This document shows positions 1 to 9,300 of a DNA stretch of 64,000 nucleotides, piece after piece. The translations under genes and the position numbers were made by a program. Below the pieces are notes generated by a model, which was not told the DNA's origin, made no database searches, and was given only the letters and a program-made list of their open reading frames with translations. Each line of letters begins with the position of its first letter. The stretch's first letter is position 1. The stretch comes from Nostoc sp. UHCC 0870 (GTDB taxonomy: Bacteria > Cyanobacteriota > Cyanobacteriia > Cyanobacteriales > Nostocaceae), in NCBI RefSeq assembly GCF_022063185.1, contig NZ_CP091913.1, positions 5,805,141 to 5,869,140 of the forward strand, written 5' to 3'.

Positions 1-726
1 GGGAACAAGGGAGAAAAGGGAGACAAGGGAGAAGTATTTTTGATATATTTCGCCGTTCCCCAGTTCCCAGTCCCCATTAAATGGGTAAAACCCGAACCTG
101 CTAAGGGTAAATAGCCATAATAGCTATTAGGTTCAAGATTCTATTAACTTAAATTACAGGTGGCTCGTGTTATGGCTTAGTTAAAACGATAGACTGACAC
201 AGCGAAACTTGCAGCTGAGAGCTAACGTCAAGATTCAAGGATTATGTTTCCATCTGCCAAAATAATTTTAGTTGACACTCTCACCACTAAATGCTTTGTA
301 TTGTAGTGGGAGATTCTTGCTTCAATGGGTTTGTCTAGTTTTGAACCATCTCTGACTCAAAACCCCGTCCAGATTCCCCTCCACAAGCATCTGTTTAAAG
401 TTCACCGACTGCCCGACGGCAAACTAAAAAATACTTATTCTCATGTATAGTTATCTCATTCACAACATTCGACCCCCCGGTATTCCGGTATTTCCTTTTG
501 GTGATGCGAGTTATCTGGCGAGAAACACCAATCTTGGCTCACTGGGCGCATCTGGGCGCATTGCCATGATTATTTTATCATGCTTGATTCCTAAAAGGTC
601 TCCCTGGGGTCGGTTTTATACTGGTCGCAATTCATCATCCCGTTACAGTCGTAACGGGATGATGAATTGCGACATTCAAGATAGATTTTTCACCATCAAG
701 TAACAACTAGGCTACTAGATTAGGTT
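1..726. other. Gene-poor 5' stretch with repeats
   Basis: I recognise no gene here. The first 35 bases are a purine-rich degenerate tandem repeat (gggaga/caaggga units). A strong palindrome lies at 624-673 (separate entry). The open frame at 443-703 is largely built from that palindrome and has no family resemblance, so I do not call it a gene. The stretch around 180-440 might be the eroded end of a mobile element, but no coding remnant supports this. Confidence 0.5.
624..673. repeat. Perfect 23-bp palindrome (hairpin)
   Basis: Bases 624-646 and 651-673 are exact reverse complements separated by the 4-base loop agtc. There is no T-run after it on the + strand, so a simple intrinsic terminator is unlikely. 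Such long perfect hairpins often mark IS200/IS605-type ends or palindromic dispersed repeats in cyanobacteria. That assignment is inference. Confidence 0.85.
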
Positions 727-1950
727 GTGAATATGCGATTTACTAAATTACCCCGGTCTATACGCCAACTCGGTACTCATGTATTAGCCATCATTCTAGG
801 AGTTGCGCTAACATTCAGTTCTTTGCGGGTTTTACCTTCCCAAGCTGAACCTGCACCCAGTTCTAGCACAACTGTTGATGTACCAGAATTAATTGCTCAA
901 AGACAACCACCAGCTGTCACTGCTGTCGGTAACAGTAGCTTTGTCACAGCAGCCGTGAATCGTGTGGGATCAGCCGTGGTTAGGCTGGATACAGAACGCA
1001 CAATTACCCGTCGTGTTGATCCATTTTTTGATGATCCTGTTTTTCGCAGGTTTTTTGGTGATAATTTTCAAGGACAATTACCGTCTGAACAATTGCGGGG
1101 TCTAGGTTCTGGCTTCATTATTGATAAGAGTGGCTTAATTTTAACTAATGCCCATGTGGTGGATAAAGCCGATCGCGTGACTGTCAGACTTAAAGATGGT
1201 CGCACCTTTGACGGTAAAGTTCAAGGTATTGATGAAGTCACAGATTTAGCTGTGGTGAAAATCAATGCTGGTAACAATTTACCGGTTGCGCCTTTGGGTT
1301 CTTCTACTAATGTACAGGTAGGAGACTGGGCGATCGCAGTTGGTAATCCATTAGGTTTTGATAATACCGTCACCTTGGGTATTGTCAGCACTCTCAAGCG
1401 TTCTAGCGCACAAGTCGGTATCTCTGACAAGCGGTTAGACTTCATCCAAACTGACGCGGCTATTAACCCCGGTAACTCTGGCGGCCCTTTGCTGAATGAC
1501 CGAGGCGAAGTCATTGGGATTAATACAGCGATTCGTGCTGATGCTATGGGTATTGGCTTTGCCATTCCTATTGATAAAGCTAAAGCGATCGCAGATCAAC
1601 TGCAACGGGATGGTAAAGTTGCTCACCCCTATTTAGGTGTGCAGATGGTAACTTTAACACCCGAATTAGCTAAACAAAATAACACTGATCCTAACTCTGC
1701 TTTTACTATCCCAGAAGTTAATGGTGTTTTGGTGATGCGAGTTATCCCTAATTCCCCTGCTGCTAAAGCTGGTATCCGTCGAGGAGATGTGATTATGCAA
1801 GTTGATGGACAAGCTATTACTAAAGCAGAACAGTTGCAGAATGTTGTCGAAAATAGTCGCCTGGGTCAAGTTTTACAGGTGAAAATACAACGCGGTAATC
1901 AGGTACAACAATTATCTGTACGCACAGCTGAGTTACAAAATGCTTCTTAG
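727..1950 (+). CDS. HtrA/Deg-family trypsin-like serine protease
   Basis: Periplasmic or thylakoid-lumen quality-control protease of the HhoA/HhoB/HtrA group, 407 aa. A hydrophobic N-terminal segment (about residues 18-40) ending in LPSQA looks like a signal peptide or anchor. The trypsin-like domain shows the catalytic triad: His143 in TNAHVV, Asp173 in TDLAVV and Ser251 in GNSGGP. One PDZ domain follows (about 300-395, with GVLVMRVIPNSPAAKAGIRR). The start is GTG at 727 or ATG at 733, two codons later; I cannot decide between them. It stands alone, preceded by a repeat-rich gap. Which of the three cyanobacterial paralogues it is cannot be settled by eye. Confidence 0.93.
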   Translation: MNMRFTKLPRSIRQLGTHVLAIILGVALTFSSLRVLPSQAEPAPSSSTTVDVPELIAQRQPPAVTAVGNSSFVTAAVNRVGSAVVRLDTERTITRRVDPFFDDPVFRRFFGDNFQGQLPSEQLRGLGSGFIIDKSGLILTNAHVVDKADRVTVRLKDGRTFDGKVQGIDEVTDLAVVKINAGNNLPVAPLGSSTNVQVGDWAIAVGNPLGFDNTVTLGIVSTLKRSSAQVGISDKRLDFIQTDAAINPGNSGGPLLNDRGEVIGINTAIRADAMGIGFAIPIDKAKAIADQLQRDGKVAHPYLGVQMVTLTPELAKQNNTDPNSAFTIPEVNGVLVMRVIPNSPAAKAGIRRGDVIMQVDGQAITKAEQLQNVVENSRLGQVLQVKIQRGNQVQQLSVRTAELQNAS

Positions 1951-2290
1951 GGAGTGCTTTTAGCGGTAGCGGGCGTGCTGAGTGCTGAGTTAAAAAGCTA
2001 ATAGTTTTTCTCTTCTGCTCCCCTAATTTAACGTCAGTTCAATGACCTCTCCCCAACCCCTCTCCGACGCGGAGAGGGGCTTAAATATTTTTAAAGATCA
2101 ATCAAAAATTAAGCTTTTTAAGCCTCTCTCCTTGCAGGGGAGAGGTTTGGAGAGGGGTTTTTGAAATTTATTGAACTCACGTTAATTTACTATCTTTGAA
2201 TGCAACTTGTTTTGAATTTGGGGGTGCGTTTTGGCGCATCCCTAATTTTTTTTGTAGATTTAAAATTGGTAATATTTCCAAAATTAACTG
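1951..2290. repeat. Intergenic palindromic repeats
   Basis: The gap holds two repeat types. Bases 1960-1995 carry a ttagcggtagcg/gtgctgagtgctgag block that recurs near 7090 and 29200. Bases 2043-2158 carry two facing cctctcc/ggagagg blocks (around 2043-2080 and 2122-2158) that can fold on themselves. Nothing looks like a gene. Confidence 0.6.
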
Positions 2291-3472
2291 ATGCTGTATA
2301 GACGATTTGGACGGACAGAACTACAAATGCCGGTGTTTTCATGCGGCGGGATGAGATACCAATATAAATGGCAAGATGTTGAGCCTTCAGATGTACCGGC
2401 GGATAATCAGGCAAATTTAGAAGCCACTATTCGCCATGCAGTTGAGTTGGGAATTAATCATATTGAAACTGCTCGTGGATATGGTACTTCGGAAATGCAA
2501 TTAGGGAAAGTATTACCCAAGTTGCGCCGGGAACAGTTGATTGTACAGACAAAAGTCTCTCCTACGGCAGATGCAAAGCAATTTCGTCAGACTTTTGAAA
2601 AATCACTGGGCTATCTTCAGTTAGACTATGTAGATTTACTGGGACTACATGGTATTAATAACAGTGAAATATTGGATTATAGTATCCGTCCTGGGGGCTG
2701 TTTAGATGTGGCGCGACAGCTACAAGCAGAGGGTAAAGTGCGGTTTGTAGGCTTTTCTACTCATGGTGCGACAGATGCAATTATTGATGTAATTAATACT
2801 AATGAATTTGATTATGTAAATTTGCATTGGTATTACATTAATCAATGGAATTGGCAGGCGATCGCAGCTGCAACAGATCATGATATGGGTGTATTTATTA
2901 TTAGCCCTTCTAATAAAGGAGGATTGTTGTATAATCCACCACAAAAACTAGTAGATTTGTGTGCGCCTTTGAGTCCGATGGTGTTTAATAATTTGTTTTG
3001 TCTGAGCCACTCACAGGTGCATACATTAAGTATTGGTGCAGCTAAACCCCAAGACTTTGATGAACACCTGAAAACGTTAGAATTATTAGACCGAGCATCA
3101 GAAATTTTACCGCCAATTTTAGCCAGATTAGAAGAAGAAGCGATCGCTACTCTAGGAGAAGATTGGGTAAAAACGTGGCAAACTAACTTACCAAAATGGC
3201 AAGAAACCCCAGGAGAGGTAAATATTCGCGTTATTTTATGGTTGTGGAATCTAGCCAACGCCTACGATTTAGTAGACTATGCCAAAATGCGTTATAACCT
3301 GTTGGGTAACGGTAGTCACTGGTTTCCTGGTAACAAAGCCGATAAATTAGATGAACTAGACTTGTACCCATGTCTCATCCACAGCCCCCACGCCGATAAA
3401 ATTCCCCAATTTTTGGCGAAAGCCCATCAAATGTTAGCGGGTGAAGAAGTGAAACGGCTATCGAAGAGTTAG
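2291..3472 (+). CDS. Aldo/keto reductase family protein
   Basis: NAD(P)H-dependent oxidoreductase of the aldo/keto reductase superfamily, 393 aa, substrate unknown. The N-terminal two-thirds carry the (beta/alpha)8 signatures: RRFGRTELQMPVFSCGG at the start, the tetrad region around ETARGYG with Tyr64, Lys88 in VQTKV and His120 in GLHG. The position normally held by the first catalytic Asp is Glu59. The C-terminal ~120 residues (from about LPPILARLEEEA) extend beyond a standard single-domain AKR of about 320 aa, as in the longer cyanobacterial AKRs. Cytoplasmic. There is no obvious ribosome-binding site before the ATG. No operon partner is close on the same strand. Confidence 0.88.
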   Translation: MLYRRFGRTELQMPVFSCGGMRYQYKWQDVEPSDVPADNQANLEATIRHAVELGINHIETARGYGTSEMQLGKVLPKLRREQLIVQTKVSPTADAKQFRQTFEKSLGYLQLDYVDLLGLHGINNSEILDYSIRPGGCLDVARQLQAEGKVRFVGFSTHGATDAIIDVINTNEFDYVNLHWYYINQWNWQAIAAATDHDMGVFIISPSNKGGLLYNPPQKLVDLCAPLSPMVFNNLFCLSHSQVHTLSIGAAKPQDFDEHLKTLELLDRASEILPPILARLEEEAIATLGEDWVKTWQTNLPKWQETPGEVNIRVILWLWNLANAYDLVDYAKMRYNLLGNGSHWFPGNKADKLDELDLYPCLIHSPHADKIPQFLAKAHQMLAGEEVKRLSKS

Positions 3473-3580
3473 AAATTTGGGAACATATCAAGTCAAAAAT
3501 GAAAATTTCTAAATAATATAAATATATGTTGGAAATTTCTAACTAGGGGTAGATTTACCCTGGTCTTCAAAACTTCCTGA

Positions 3581-4384
3581 TTATTTCCTTAGTTCGTGCA
3601 TATTTCTCACGACTTTACTAACTATTTTTCTGGGTGCAAATCTGACGGATTTAGCTAATATCTTATTTCTAAAACCAGGAATCACAATAGTTTTATTTGC
3701 CATTAAACCATCGTAGCCAATTTTAGCGACAGTCTCACTATTCATCATTCTATTAACATGAGAAATTTTGGCTTCTTCCATTGCGGCTGCTTTTTGAAAT
3801 TCTGATGCTGTTGGTCCTGGACAAAGAGTAGTTACTGTTACGCCTGTACCCTCTAATTCATTAGCGATCGCTTCGGAAAATGATAAAACATAAGCTTTAG
3901 TCGCAAAATATACTGCCATTAGTGGACCTGGTTGAAAAGCTGCAACTGACGCAACATTTAATATTTTTCCATAGCCTTGGCAGATCATATTTTTGAGGAA
4001 TAACTTAGTTAAATGGGTGAGACTCACTATGTTTACCTGTAACATTTTTAGTTCTGTAGTGAGGTCAGTTTCGCTAAATACTCCATAAGTACCAAATCCA
4101 GCATTATTAACTAATACATCAATCTTGATCGCTGCTTGTTTTAATTCGGTGAATATTTCTTCTGGAGATGTTGATATAGATAAATCTTTAGCTAAAGTTT
4201 TAACAGAAATGCCAAATTTTTGGATAAATTCCTCAGCAATTACTGCAAGTTTTTCTTCATCTTTATCCACTAAAACCAGATTGTAATTATGACGGGAAAA
4301 AATATATGCTAATTGGTAGCCAATTCCATGCGCTGATCCTGTTATAAGCACAGTTCTTTGGGGATATTTATGATTATTTTCCAT
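3581..4384 (-). CDS. Short-chain dehydrogenase/reductase (SDR)
   Basis: Classical SDR, 267 aa, Rossmann fold, NAD(P)-dependent, substrate unknown. Visible signatures are the cofactor motif TGSAHGIG (15-22), NNAG (93-96) and the catalytic Ser146, Tyr159 and Lys163 (Tyr-Phe-Ala-Thr-Lys). Asp40 after beta-2 (LVLVDKD) suggests a preference for NAD(H) over NADPH, which is inference. The C-terminus is basic. It converges with the aldo/keto reductase gene and appears to be a single-gene unit. Confidence 0.92.
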   Translation of the reverse strand: MENNHKYPQRTVLITGSAHGIGYQLAYIFSRHNYNLVLVDKDEEKLAVIAEEFIQKFGISVKTLAKDLSISTSPEEIFTELKQAAIKIDVLVNNAGFGTYGVFSETDLTTELKMLQVNIVSLTHLTKLFLKNMICQGYGKILNVASVAAFQPGPLMAVYFATKAYVLSFSEAIANELEGTGVTVTTLCPGPTASEFQKAAAMEEAKISHVNRMMNSETVAKIGYDGLMANKTIVIPGFRNKILAKSVRFAPRKIVSKVVRNMHELRK

Positions 4385-4606
4385 TTAATACAATGGCTAA
4401 TTTAACTTGAAGAAAGCAAAAATGTTCTTATATGAACCTTATTGAAAGTGACCTTTAGTAACTTTTGCAGCATTCAAATTAACCATATTAGTCTCCCATC
4501 AAAAAATCTGTATTTCTTGATTCACTATTTCTAATCTGATGAAGTTTATTGTAAACTGCGCTTCTTGTCGATATTTATCGTAGTTTACCCGGATGCGAAC
4601 TTGCTT

Positions 4607-5920
4607 CTAACCTCTAACTCCTTCCCCTTGATTTATCTTTGGTACTACCAATACTTTATCCACACGATTACCGTCCATGTCCATCACTTCAATCCGCATC
4701 CCCTCCCATTCAAAATGATCGGCGGCGGCGGGGATGCGGCCTAAATGGGTAATAACAAAACCTCCCAGGGTTTGATAGCTACCTCGTTCCTCAAATTCTA
4801 ATTCCTTCATCCCAAAAAGTTCAAAGAATTCTTCTACAGCTATCATCCCATCCAGTAGCCAAGAACCATCTTCTCTTTGCACCGCTTGGGGTTCATTCTC
4901 TTCAGGACTAGCTGGAACATCTCCAACGATTTCGCTCATGATGTCATTGAGAGTTAATAACCCTTGAATCACGCCGTATTCATCCACAATTAAAGCCATG
5001 TGAGTTGCAGTCTGTTTGAATAACTCCAGAACTTTTAAACCACGGGTGCTTTCTGGAATAAATACAGGTTGGCGTAATCCTACCGTTAAGTCTAGATTTT
5101 CTCCGCGAAAACTCCTAGAGAGTAAGTCTGTAACTGGGACAATACCCAATACATTGTCCATTCCTCCCTGACAAACTGGATAACGAGAATAAGTATTTTC
5201 ACTTAACTTTTGCCGATTCTCTTCTTGTGAGTCTTCTAAATCTAACCAGACAATATCAGGACGGGGTGTCATAAAGGAAACGACAGAGCGATCGCCTAGA
5301 CGAAAAACTCGCTCTACCATATCCTGTTCTGCTTCTTCAAAAGTTCCCGCCTCTGTACCTTGTTCAATCAGGATTTTAATTTCTTCCTCAGTCACTAGCG
5401 GTTCTACAGAAGGTGCAATCCCCAAAACTCGCAGCACCATATCTGTAGAAGCACTCAACAAATGTACCACCGGAGAAGCCAATGCTGCTAAAGCACGCAT
5501 GGGAATAGCAACAATCGCCGCAATGCGTTCTGGGTTGTTTAACGCCAGACGCTTCGGTACTAGTTCACCGATGATCAAAGATAAATACGTAATAATCAAA
5601 ACTACGATCCCAAAGGATATTTGTTCACTATAAATTGCTAAAAAAGGGATGCGTTTCACATATAAGGCTAGGCTGTTGGCAATTGTTGCTCCCCCAAAAG
5701 CACCAGTTAGGATACCAATGAGGGTAATACCGACTTGAACAGTAGACAAAAAATTATTTGGAGATTCTGCTAACTTTAGTGCGACCCTGGCCTTAGCATC
5801 ACCTTGATTGGCAAGCTGTTGTAGTCTCACCTTCCGCGCTGAGACGATCGCCATCTCAGACATCGAGAACACACCATTAGCAATAATTAGTACGAAAATG
5901 ATTAAAATTTCCAAGGACAT
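4607..5920 (-). CDS. CNNM/HlyC-CorC family membrane protein (DUF21-CBS-CorC)
   Basis: Integral membrane protein of the 'hemolysin C'/CNNM family, linked in other organisms to Mg2+ or Co2+ homeostasis, 437 aa. The DUF21 transmembrane domain covers roughly residues 1-180, starting with LEILIIFVLIIANGVFSMSEMA. A CBS pair spans about 200-325 (FMTPRPDIVWLD; THMALIVDEYGVIQGLLTLND). A C-terminal CorC_HlyC domain covers about 340-430 (DGSWLLDGMIAVEEFFELFG). Length is typical. No partner gene is adjacent, and transport specificity cannot be read from the sequence. Confidence 0.92.
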   Translation of the reverse strand: MSLEILIIFVLIIANGVFSMSEMAIVSARKVRLQQLANQGDAKARVALKLAESPNNFLSTVQVGITLIGILTGAFGGATIANSLALYVKRIPFLAIYSEQISFGIVVLIITYLSLIIGELVPKRLALNNPERIAAIVAIPMRALAALASPVVHLLSASTDMVLRVLGIAPSVEPLVTEEEIKILIEQGTEAGTFEEAEQDMVERVFRLGDRSVVSFMTPRPDIVWLDLEDSQEENRQKLSENTYSRYPVCQGGMDNVLGIVPVTDLLSRSFRGENLDLTVGLRQPVFIPESTRGLKVLELFKQTATHMALIVDEYGVIQGLLTLNDIMSEIVGDVPASPEENEPQAVQREDGSWLLDGMIAVEEFFELFGMKELEFEERGSYQTLGGFVITHLGRIPAAADHFEWEGMRIEVMDMDGNRVDKVLVVPKINQGEGVRG

Positions 5921-6077
5921 ATTATAAATTGCCGCTATTCAAAAGCGAAACTAGCTTCATCATTAGTATGTAGTATTAAAGTTTCCCAGAGAAGTGGCAT
6001 TGGGTATTGAGCATTGAGAACTGACTCAACGACTAAACACCGCGCTACCGCTAACACCACTCATTACTCATTACTCC

Positions 6078-6228
6078 AGGACTTACGCACAGAGGTTATT
6101 TGTGAAGAAGGGGTGTAAGGTTATGAGGGTGTAGGGGTGTAAGGGTTTTGAACACCTACACCCCCACACCCCTATACCCCTATACCCTCGCCCAAACCCT
6201 TGATTATTCGTATCACTGCGTAAGTCCT
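6078..6228. repeat. MITE-like palindromic element
   Basis: A 151-bp element bounded by exact 12-bp terminal inverted repeats: aggacttacgca at 6078-6089 and its complement at 6217-6228. The interior holds two opposing arms, ggtgtaggggtgtaaggg-like and caccccta-like, so almost the whole element can fold into one long hairpin. No coding capacity. It sits between the CNNM gene and mfd, next to gcgctaccgctaac and cattactca repeat blocks. Confidence 0.75.
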
Positions 6229-6336
6229 ATATTCATTACTCATTACTCACCACTCACCACTCAGCACTTAAAATAGTGAACATAACCGTCACTATACTTT
6301 CTCAATCTACAAAGACTTCCTCCGTTAGTTGAACTT

Positions 6337-9300
6337 ATGGCATTTTCTTCTATTGTGCGTGCCTTGGCGCGATCGCCACTCAGCACTGAGTTACTTTCTA
6401 AGTTAAATCGTCAACAAGATTTGCGCTTAAATGGCATTTCTCGTCTACCTAAAGGCTTAGTCGCTTCAGCATTAGCACAAAATTCTCACAGGAATTTATT
6501 GGTAGTTTGTGCCACCTTGGAAGAAGCCGGACGCGCTTACGCACAGTTAGAAGCGATGGGATGGCAGACTGTACATTTTTACCCCACTTCAGAAGCTTCT
6601 CCCTACGAACCATTTGATCCTGAAACGGAAATGACCTGGGGACAGATGCAGGTTTTGGCAGATTTGGTCAAGGGTCAAGAGTCGATAGTCAACAGTCAAG
6701 AAACTAATAAAATAGCAGTAGTAGCTACTGTAGGGGGGTTGCAACCCCATTTACCACCGCCAGCAGCTTTTACTCCTTTATGTCTTATCCTCAAGCGGGG
6801 GATGGAATTTGACCTGGATATTTTCAGCGAAAAAATTACTCGTTTGGGGTATGAACGAGTACCCCTAGTAGAGACAGAAGGACAGTGGAGTCGGCGCGGT
6901 GATATTGTGGATGTCTTTCCTGTATCTTCGGAATTGCCAGTCAGGTTGGAATGGTTTGGTGATGAAATTGAGCAAATCCGGGAATTTGACACCACAACTC
7001 AACGTTCTGCTCTTGACAAAATTGCACAGATTACCCTCACCCCGACTAGCTTTACTCCCATCATTTTAGAAGCACTCAAGGATAGTGCTGTTAGCGGTAG
7101 CGAGGCGTTTAGCCTGTTCCGAGTGCTGAGTGCTGAGTTGAATTCTGACTCAGCATACCCTTCGGGAACGCTTTCAGCGAACAGCACTCAACACTCACCA
7201 CTCATCGAAGGTAGCCGTCGTTTTTTGGGTTTAGCTTTTGAAAGACCAGCTTCGATTCTGGATTACTTACCAGAGGATACCCTAATTGCCATTGATGAGC
7301 CAGAACAATGTCATGCTCATAGCGATCGCTGGGTGGAAAATGCCGAGGAACAATGGTCACTGGGAACGGGAGAATATGAACTGGGCAAACTACAATTACC
7401 CAAAATCCATCGGTCTTTTGATGACTGTCTCGCTGATGTCACCAGATTTAAAACTTTATATTTATCAGAATTAGCAGAAGAAAATAGCGGAATTAATTTA
7501 GCTAGTCGGGCTGTACCAGTTACGCCGCACCAATTCGCAAAACTGGCGGACACGCTACGCCAAGAACGCGATCGCAATTTCTCGATTTGGTTAATTTCTG
7601 CTCAACCTTCCCGTTCTGTCTCCCTCTTACAAGAACACGATTGTCCAGCACAGTTTATTCCTAACCCCCGCGACTACCAAGCCATTGACAAACTGCAAAT
7701 CAATCATGTCCCCATAGCTTTGAAATATTCGGGACTGGCGGAATTGGAAGGTTTTATTTTACCGACTTACCGCTTAGTAGTAATCACCGACCGGGAATTT
7801 TTTGGACAGCATTCCTTAGCTACACCTAGCTACATCCGCAAACGGCGCAGGGCTGCATCTAAGCAAGTTGACCCCAACAAATTGCGTCCAGGGGATTATG
7901 TCGTTCACAGAAGTCATGGGATTGGCAAATTCGTTAAGTTAGAAAGCCTGACAATTAACGACGAAACCCGCGATTATATAGTGGTGCAGTATGCTGACGG
8001 AACTCTGAGAGTTTCAGCTGACCAAGTAGGCTCATTATCCCGCTTCCGCAGCACCGGAGATAAAGCCCCAGAACTGCATAAAATGACAGGTAAAGCTTGG
8101 GAAAATACCAAGAACCGCGTCCGCAAAGCCATCAAGAAATTAGCGGTAGACTTACTGAAATTGTACGCCGCGCGATCGCAACAACAGGGTTTTTCTTATC
8201 CCCAAGATATGCCTTGGCAAGAGGAAATGGAAGATTCCTTCCCCTACCAAGCCACAACCGACCAGCTAAAAGCTGTGCAGGATGTGAAAAGAGATATGGA
8301 AAGCGATCGCCCAATGGATCGTTTAATTTGTGGTGATGTCGGTTTCGGGAAAACAGAAGTCGCCATCCGCGCCATTTTCAAAGCCGTCACCTCCGGTAAA
8401 CAAGTCGCCTTACTCGCACCAACTACCATTCTCACCCAGCAACACTACCACACCCTCAAAGAACGCTTCGCCCCTTACCCCGTGAATGTCGGCTTACTCA
8501 ACCGCTTCCGCAGCGCAGAAGAGCGGCGGGATATTCAAAAACGTCTAGCCACAGGTGAGTTAGATATAGTCGTCGGGACACACCAACTTTTAGGTAAAGG
8601 TGTAAGTTTCCAAGACTTAGGACTGTTGGTAATAGACGAAGAACAAAGATTTGGGGTGAACCAGAAAGAGAAAATTAAAAGCCTGAAAACCCAAATTGAT
8701 GTCCTGACTCTCTCCGCCACCCCAATTCCCCGCACCTTGTATATGTCCTTATCGGGGATTCGAGAAATGAGTTTGATTACCACCCCACCCCCCACCAGAC
8801 GACCAATTCAAACCCACCTCTCCCCCAGAAATCCAGACAGCATACGTAGTGCAATTCGTCAAGAACTAGATAGAGGCGGACAGGTATTTTATGTAGTTCC
8901 AAGAGTTGAAGGAATTGAAGAGACAACCGCAAATTTGCGGGAGATGATCCCAGGGGGAAGATTTGCGATCGCTCACGGTCAAATGGACGAAAGCGAGTTA
9001 GAATCAACCATGCTCACCTTTAGCAATGGTGACGCAGATATCCTAGTTTGTACCACAATTATTGAATCAGGTTTAGATATTCCCCGCGTTAACACCATCT
9101 TAATTGAAGACGCTCACAGATTTGGTTTATCGCAACTATACCAATTACGCGGACGGGTAGGACGTGCAGGGATTCAAGCCCACGCTTGGTTATTTTATCC
9201 CAAACAGCGAGAGTTATCTGATGCCGCACGGCAACGTTTACGGGCGATTCAGGAATTTACACAACTCGGTTCTGGCTATCAGCTAGCAATGCGCGACATG

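Noticed and set aside
443..703. 86-aa open frame near the window start
   Set aside because: Much of it is the 624-673 palindrome; no family resemblance, no ribosome-binding site.
7540..7585. Repeat-like gcggacacgctacgcc in mfd
   Set aside because: Encodes ADTLRQERDR, plausible native sequence; no insertion boundaries.
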